From assembly GCA_950022655.1 (NCBI GenBank), contig OX465589.1:25411626-25475625 (forward strand): a stretch of DNA of 64,000 nt. The letters run 5' to 3'. A model generated the notes under the pieces. It did not search any database. It was given only the letters and a program-made list of their open reading frames with translations, and was not told where the DNA came from. Position 1 is the first letter of the stretch. Every line of letters begins with the position of its first letter. This DNA comes from Alentia gelatinosa. Taxonomy: Eukaryota; Annelida; Polychaeta; Phyllodocida; Polynoidae. Below, piece after piece: positions 54,301 to 63,300 of the stretch. The translations under genes were made by a program, and so were the position numbers.

Positions 54301-57300
54301 GCTCAAGAGACGATTACATTGTTCCTAGTTTTATTTCTATTGTTTTACCGGGTAAACGCTCGCGATCACTGTCTCCTATGAAACGTGAGCGCACGTTAAG
54401 AACTGATACTAGGGCTATAAAGAAATTATCTGCTTCTGTTGACACCCTGGCAGAGTCTGCAGAAACTGCTTCTAGTGTCCCTGACAAAGTGAACCCTATT
54501 AAGCAAAGAGCTATGAAATACATTAAATCGAAACAATCCCAGTCCAAAACGGGGAACAGTGGAAGTGACCGTCCCAAACCCTGGACTGGAAGAACAGGTA
54601 AATGAGCACAGATAAATCAAGACTTTAACAGCAGCAAATTAGTTAATATACATATAAATCCAGCCTATGATTTGCTTATTTTCAAGTAAACACCATTATA
54701 TTTGTAGACAATATAGTCTGATTTCATTTTTGCATACTAAGATAGGCTGCCAGCCACGCTGACATTTAACTGTTCATATAGATACAATGCGCTACACTTA
54801 TTTTCGATAGATTTGTAGTATGCATTAAATGCATGGTTGGTATATACATGATTACTCTGTATGAACCAGTTGATTTCCTAGATAGCACCATTTGAATTGA
54901 TCATTACAATCTTTTAGATTAATGCTAATTATAAGCATATTACGATTCATTAACAATCTAAACGAATTTTCAAGGGTATCTAATTAAAACTATCACTACA
55001 ACTATTTGTTTGTATTCAACACAAGATCGGTTCTTTGTAAAATTAGGTGGAAATAAAGGATTCAGAATCTTGAATTTTGTCTAACACTTAATTTTTTGTC
55101 ACCACTAGGTTGTAGAAAATTAAAATTTGATATCCCAATTATTTGGTACGTATAAAGAGTCAATGAGCATTTTTAAATTTTCTTGATATAATTTGCAAAC
55201 ATATCTTTGCATGTTTTATATGGGCTATAGCATATATGATTGACTTACTTTTAAATGGTAGGCATGGGTTTGGAAACCTGCTTACAACTTGCTTATACAT
55301 TTCTTTCATATGAATTTTCAATAATCATTGTAAAGGTATTTTATAGCTATCTAAACCTTATATACCGGTTTCTACATTCTTCAAAATCCTGGTTGAATAA
55401 CAATTATGCAGTCAGGTACCCATGACCGTATTCAATTTTCTATCACACAATATTAGCTTATAGTCAAATACTGGTATGCTGATTACACTTGACTTACAGC
55501 ATTTAACCCAGTTTAGTAGAAAGGTATATGAATAACCGGTGGTGGATATGTATATATATATATGCCAGTTCTTTTTGGATGATCACCTTGTATGATAAAG
55601 CTTATTGCTGTGTGTGACCAATCCTACACTATAACAAGGCAGTATTCTTACATAATAATGGTTGTTGTGAAGCTTAGGAAGATGAATATGAAAGCATCTC
55701 TATTATTGAAAACTAGTCTTAGAACACTGATGTAATATAATTATGTATCTGGGACCCGTTTTTTTAGACGGAATAATCGTTAGTAGCGATTATTAAGGAT
55801 ACTTGAGTTTTCAAGATGAATACAACGACCATTGACCCCAATCATTCGATAATTATCGCCAAATGTATGATAATTACAAAACGGTCTTTATTGATGATTA
55901 ACACGTCTAAAAAACGGGTCCCTGGTCACAGTTTAGTTTATGGCAGTCCGCAACAGTATATATGACTATACATCATATTCTTTTTGTCAAGAATACTGGG
56001 TAAAAACATCATCTTAGATGATACAATACAGTCTACAAGATTCTATTTCAACACTAATTCAGAATTAACATCACTTTTGAGTTCCATATTTTGCCAAGAA
56101 GATATTGCTTAGCTTTGGATTGGAATGTTTGAAGGCAAATATTTGAGCTTTATTATGGTAGTAATAATATCAGCATCCATCAAGGCTTTTTCTTGAAAGC
56201 ACTCTCTGTATTGGCCTCTCATTTTGTTTGCATGGTCTTGCCTTCTTTCATCAGCCTTGCAGTCGGAGTCGGAGTGTTCAGAGTTTGGTGCTGACTTGCC
56301 CTCCTCACCCCCGCTACTAACCGGCGCTCGGCCTCGAGCATACTCCATGCCTGCACGGCCCCAACATCGTATTGCCAAACTCGAGCGCTTTGCATCTCAG
56401 CTTGGCCTAGACAGTGACCAGGATGATGACAGTGGAGAGCATGACGAACAAGAAGGAGATTCATTTTTCATAAAACCACTCTATGATAAGCTGGTGGATG
56501 AGGGGTCAGATTTTGCACTCACTGTAGAGCTCTCACCAGGGGGCACTAGATCCTCTGTTAACTGGTACCTGGACGGCATCCTACTGGTGGCAGAAAACAG
56601 TGAAAAGTACACGTTTGTGTGTGAGGGGACGGTGCATGTGTTGCTGGTGCATGGTGTAGATAGGAATGATGAGGGGGAGTACGTTTGTCGGGCTGGTCAC
56701 CGGGCCGTCGATGCATACATTACAGTTGGGCCTAATGGTAAGTCGCTATTGCCTTCACTCACTGGTCACGTTTGATGACACGTTCACGTTGGTTTTCATT
56801 GCACTTTCTGTTACCTTTCGATTTTCCTGATATATAAAGTGTCTTTTTTTCCTGTATTAGGTAAAAGTCTTGTTCTATACTGACCTCACTTGTTACAAAG
56901 ATATTACTCACCAGTTTTGTTTTCATTGCATTTATAAAAAGTCTTAGGTTTACCTTTCATGATTCGCACCATCTGTGGTACAAAACATCACTGCATGACA
57001 GGATACATTTGTAAATAGAAAGGCTACATATTTTCTATTCGAGTTTGTTAAATAAATCTGACTCATAATTCATTATATGCATTGTAGCCTTGTAGCGTCG
57101 CTACAGCATACCACTCAGTCCATTTCATTGAGAGCACTTCTGAAAACTCTATTAAGTCTGTATTCAGGGCTTGCTCCTTTATTTCATATCTTTATAATTT
57201 GGGAAGAGCATCCCGATAGTTTACAGTGGAATTCAGAAATAATTGACATAGAGAAATTATTAGTTTTATTGGTTAAATGGAAACAACCTTAGCTCTGACC

Positions 57301-60300
57301 TATCCGAGAACACAGACATCTGTTTACGTTTCTATAAATTAATGGATTTCTCATGTTTACAGCGGCGCCCGTCAAGTTCATCACTCCGCTACAGGATGTG
57401 ACTGTGAAGGAAGGTGGACGCGTCGTGCTGTCCTGTGAAGTCAGTGACCGTGACGCGCCAGTCACCTGGCTCAAGAAGGGCAAGCCTCTCTCTCCTAATG
57501 ACGGCTATGAAGTCCTTGTCGAAGGAAAGACCCGAAAGCTGGTCATCAACAAAGCTGAGATGTCCGACATGTCCGATTTCTCCTGTGTCCTTGATGACAA
57601 GCATAAGACAACTTGTAATGTAACAGTAGAAGGTAAGTTCTTTTGTCCAACAACAAATGATTTTATAATTGAAAGTTTATTTCAGATATTAATCAATGCG
57701 TAGCATTTTTTTCTTTTTGCAGGATCACCTGAATGGATGCCACCGTGTGTGTGTCGTTATTTACTAACCGCCTCTAATCACCTACCATAAGTAGCTTCAT
57801 AATATTCTTGCTACATACCTTTCATATGCATTGAAGTTATAGATATCCCAATTTTGAGCTAGCATAATTCAAAAGACCAACATTTGGAATTCATTACCGT
57901 ATTCCTATTTCCTTTTGGCAACTATAAGCTACTCTAAAAAATATGAAGGTATTCTGTCTCTCCTTATAATCAGGATTATGAATCGCGTGCTTATGGTTGG
58001 ATGATGGTAAAATCCTATACGAGTTAAGTATTCCGTATGTGTCACCCGATGTGATAACTTACAAAAACTACAATTTATCATAATATATGGTCCACCATTG
58101 AATACAGCAAGAGTTTCTTTCAGCTACTTGTAAGAACTGATACATTGTTAACAGTAAGTACCTTCCTCCCCAAATATTATAACAACACTCCACCACTAGT
58201 AAACCCATTTAAAAAAACTTACATCCCTTTGTGTACAATGTAGCTACAGAAAAAGAAGTTTTGAGAATATAAAAAATAAGAGAAATGTTCATTATATGGA
58301 CAATCAAATTTTCAAACAACCAGCTGTGTTGTGTTTTGATTGGTTTTTATCCTGTAAACCTTTCCAATTTAGCACTATCTCGATTTTCTCAATTTTGCAG
58401 AATGATTTGCACATACGAGTGAATACCTATAAGAATCAATTTTCCATGTTAGATTCCCCATCTTTTTGGGAAATCTCAACATGTGCACCCTTCCTGTCTT
58501 TACTGTATACCTGTGTGTTTCTTGCAGAAAAACCAGCTGAATTCACTGTCCCCCTTACTGACCAGTCTGTAGAAGAACACACAGAGGCTGTGTTTGAGTG
58601 TCAGGTGAACAAGCCTGATGCCAAGGTCACATGGTACAAAAATGGCAAGGTCATAAAGACCACGACTGACAAGTATAAAATCATTAAAGAGGAAACCGTG
58701 CACCGACTTATCATCTTGGATTCAACTCAGAAAGATGTCTCTGAGTACTCTGCCAGGGTCGACCAGGCAGAGACAAAAGCCACTCTTAGTGTACAGGGTA
58801 TGCTGACTTACAGATATCTGCATTCAAGTTTATAGGTTGCTGCAACATGCTTGTGCCTGGAATTCTAAGCAATGCTTTTCTTTACACTTTCCTCCTCCTT
58901 CTGTCTCTATTTCAATATATTCATTTAAAGTGTTCACTTGATTCTTTGTAAAATTATGACATTTATCACTCTAATGTCATTTTCACAAATGCTTGATATA
59001 TCAACTATGATACAAAAAGGTCTAGAATTGATCAATAGTGATTACAAGAGATTCCTTGCTATCTTCAATACATTTGTTATATGTCTTTTTACACAAATCT
59101 TTCTCTGGCTTCCTCTATGTATGCAGTTACTGTTCTCCTGTTCATTTTGTAGTTATTATGTTTGTTATGTTCTATAATGTCTTGTTCAATTTCATTACAT
59201 TAGATACGCATGTTACATAGTTACATCATAGTAATAATAAATAACAGGGCATGAACCTGTAATTCTGTTCACTTATACGTTACATATGATTTATTTCTGA
59301 TAGATATAATAGCAGTACAGCTTCCATTCTTATTGGCTGCAAAGTTCTCCTACATCTTGAGCATGTCGTTATTTAATTTTGTTTCAGGTAAGCATTTGCA
59401 GTAACCCATGGTAACAAGTTAGGCTAACCTTAATGGTTCGCAGTGAGTAGAAAATTCTTTAACCACTCGCAGCCGTTTATTATGTAAGTATGTTAGGTTG
59501 CATATCCTTGCATGAGTTCATTCCCTGGTAGCCTTGAATAACTTCCTGCTTTACACACCTTATCCACTCTCGTTGTCTTGGGTCTTGACACTGTATTTGC
59601 CCACATTGCAGAGGTATGTCATTTGATTGGGGTTGAAACCGTCGCAGTCGAACGTCAAGAAGTCAGTGAGCTCGAACAGGAAGTCAGTGAGCTCGAACCC
59701 GTATCTGACGAAACTCAGGAGACCGACATTACTGACACTCAGGATATCATTGTGGTTAAGACTGAGGAGCCTGTGGCTCTCGAAACTCCCGATCGTTATG
59801 AAACTCCTATTGCTGAGGACCAGAAAGAAGCAGCCATTGATGAGCTTACCCCTGAGGAGGTCGTGGTCCTTGAACATGCTCCAGCCTCTGAGGAGGTTGT
59901 CCCACAAACAGAGGATCTGATCTTTGAGCCTTTGATGAAAGAAGACATTCCTACGACAGAGCAGGAGGTTGCCCCTGTTGATGAGGAAACTCCTACCTCC
60001 ATGACCGTCCCTGAAGAAAAGGTTGGAGAGAAACCAGTAGATGAGGAGAAGGTTCCTGCTGTAACAGAAGAAGTCCTCAGCTACATTCCTGAACCAGAGA
60101 GTGATATTCAGGAAATTCCTATTGCGAGATCTGAACCTCAGGAAATTCCCGCAACTGAAGTGACACCTGTTGTATTTACGGAACCGATCAAGGAAACGGA
60201 AGCACTCGAGGGTCAGACGGTGGTGCTTGAGTGCACTTTATCTGAACCAGACCGCACTGTTCAGTGGTTCATGGATGATAAGGAAGTGGAGGAGGACTCA

Positions 60301-63300
60301 CGACACAGTATTGTTGTTGACGGTGAACGTCACTCTCTTGTGATTAAGGATGTGCAGCTTGGAGAGGAGGCAGAATACACTGCCCGTATTGGGCAGGAGG
60401 CCACAGCAGCCACGCTGTGGGTAGAAGGTATGCTTTGCCAATGCATGAACACATTACCTTATCCATGTAATTATATGAAATATCATAACTCCCCCAATCC
60501 ACTAGAATTACTATAGAATAAAAGATGTGTCATGATAATTTATAAGATTTTTCAGAAATACTTAATAGTGCCTATTTATAAACGCTTATGTTCGTAGTTG
60601 AAAGATAAATGGTACATAAATGTTGCTATCATTCATCCATTCCAAAACCTTCAAAATTATTTTTATATTTATAGCTTTATATTTTCCATGTATATTTTAT
60701 AGAACAGAAATCAATATATTTTGTAAATATTCTTGCAACCTTTGTAAATAACCGTTTGTAAGTAGCAATAGACTTTTGTCTTTCATATATTTTTTACTAT
60801 TGGAAAATTATTATTTTTGCGTAGAGTTTGTTAGGTTTAGTGCTAGCAAGAGGGCATCAGAAAATTACCCTTCCAACAGTCCTTTTGTCGGTGATCCCCT
60901 TAATGTGTGTCCAATTCATCACATGTACTACAAAGACACATGTCTGATGAATTTGCTGTGATGTTGCTGTCTAAACTTGCAGAAATCCCAACTACCATAA
61001 CCAAACCCCTGCAGGAATGTGTGACTATAGAAGGAGAGACAGTAACTCTGGAAGCTGAAGTATCAAAGCCCAGCGTAAAAGCCGAATGGTACAAGGACGA
61101 TCGGGAGATCTGTCCTGATGAGAAATTTGAGATGAAAGTGGAGGACACTGTACAGAGCTTGACTATTCGTGATCTGACACTGGAAGATGAAGGAGAGTAC
61201 ACTATTGAAGTGCCAGGTGACAGCTCCACAGCCATGGTATGGGTGGAGGGTAAGTTTGGGGAATTACATTCTACTGCGCCAATCTCCCCATCTTGACATA
61301 CATCAGAGATTACGCCCTTATATCACGTTATTTCACTGATTTATATTGAGACCATCTACCTACCATTGATCTTCCTTATCCTACCTTATCATGACTATTT
61401 GCTATAAGTTTGTGTGTTTATTTCCATTATTGCCTTTTCCTTTTCCTTGACCTGAATTTGCATGCTTAATAAATCCTTATAATGTAAGTATAAATACCTT
61501 CTTCGATGTAAATCCTACATCGTTTGCTTTTACTCTCACTGCAGACTCTCAGATCACACTTGAAAGTAGCTGTTGAGCATAGCTTGTTCCTGAAACATAC
61601 TATTGATACTATGCCTTTGATGTAATACTAATGAAATTTTATGATATAATATTGGAAAAGAAAGATACTGTAATAATGACCTTGATGAAGGAAATTATCC
61701 AATGGTCAACAGTGAGCTCATTTGAAGTGTGAACTGCAAAGTCTCATCACCCTGCCTACCATCAGCCACCTATCCTTGCTTCCAGAGTGCCCCGTCTCTT
61801 TCACCAAATCCCTTGAGGACTTGCAAGTTTCTGAGGGTGACAATGTAAGCCTGGTGTGTGAAGTGACCACTCCCCAACTACCTGCTGAGTGGTATAAGGA
61901 TGGCACACAGGTGCTGCCAAGTAGCATGTGTGTCATTTCACAAGAAGGCACAGAGCACACCCTGACGCTACTGCAACTAGTACCCGAAGACAGTGCCCAG
62001 TATATGTGTAAGGTGGCCGGAAAGACAACTAGTGCTAAACTAGTCGTTGAAGGTAGGTATTTCATATAGCTTATCAAATGGATAACAGTTGTATATTTTT
62101 TGGTATTGTCCTTCTGTGTTCCCCTCCCTACAGTAAGTATATGACAAGAGTCATTTCCCTCTTGACGATTAATGTAATATGGTAATACTACCCGTGGGTG
62201 AGAAGGTTTGTACGTCTTTTAGACTCATTTCCTGAGGGTTTTTCCTTTTTATATGCAGTCAACAGTAAGTTCTACTGTCTTGCTACTAATCATTAAGGAT
62301 TCCCTTTTGGGTATTTTTACTAGATGATTCTTTCTCTTATGTTGCGATTTTGTACAACTTCCAATGAATAGACTTCCATAAAAGCATTATCATCTGAATT
62401 AGCTATCAGTGGTAATCCTTAGTATATTATTTCTAATTCATTGATTAAAAAAGACCTATTTACTGGAAGACATCATAAATTTATTTTTGAGTCATCCTTC
62501 CTATTTTTGTTTATCTGAGAAATATACTCCTATTTTGTTTCATCCTTTTCATTATCAGTTATTCTATGTTATTTAGTTAGTATTGGCCAATATTTAGAAA
62601 TCAAATACTTGACCATTAGTGTACTAGTTTAAGATTTGTCCCTGTTATTTGTCACAGAAGCCCCTGTCACCTTTACCTGTCCCCTCAAAGACACCACAGT
62701 AACCGAAGATGAGAGTGCGTCCCTCGTGTGTGAAGTGAGCAAACCCGACAAATCTGTAGAATGGCTGAAAGATGGAGCCCAGTTCAAACCTGACAAAAAG
62801 TCCACAGCTAAAGTCCAGGCTGAGGGCACAATTCATCGAATAACTTTTGAACCAGCCAAATTCATTGACATGGGTTTATACACTGCCAAGTTACCTGATG
62901 ATCAAACATCTGCCAAACTAACAGTTGAAGGTATGAATATCCCCTACTATTTTCCATTTGCTACTCTCCTGATATTTCCCTTCTCCTATTTGTTTTTTTA
63001 AAATTAAGTTTTGTATTTTTTGTATGTAAACCTGTATGAGCCACCTGTTTATACACAGTTATTTGCATATCCTGACCAACAGGTGTGGGATTTTCTTTCA
63101 TTCCTCATTTTCATTTACCGTTAATTTTCTCTGTTTGTTTCATGAACGGCTTATCTAAGTTCTACCATCTTTTTTAACCAGATATTATCCATAGCAAGCT
63201 AATATTTAACCCCATATGTGTGTTTTTAAAGACCTGTTTGCCACCCTTTGTGTTTCCTCATCTACCCCAACAGAAGCTTCTGTGACCTTCACCCGACCTC

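Noticed and set aside
62258..62267. Possible 6-nt microexon (TGCAG, TCAACA, GTAAGT)
   Set aside because: Too short to support from sequence alone and the Ig exons on either side already join in phase.
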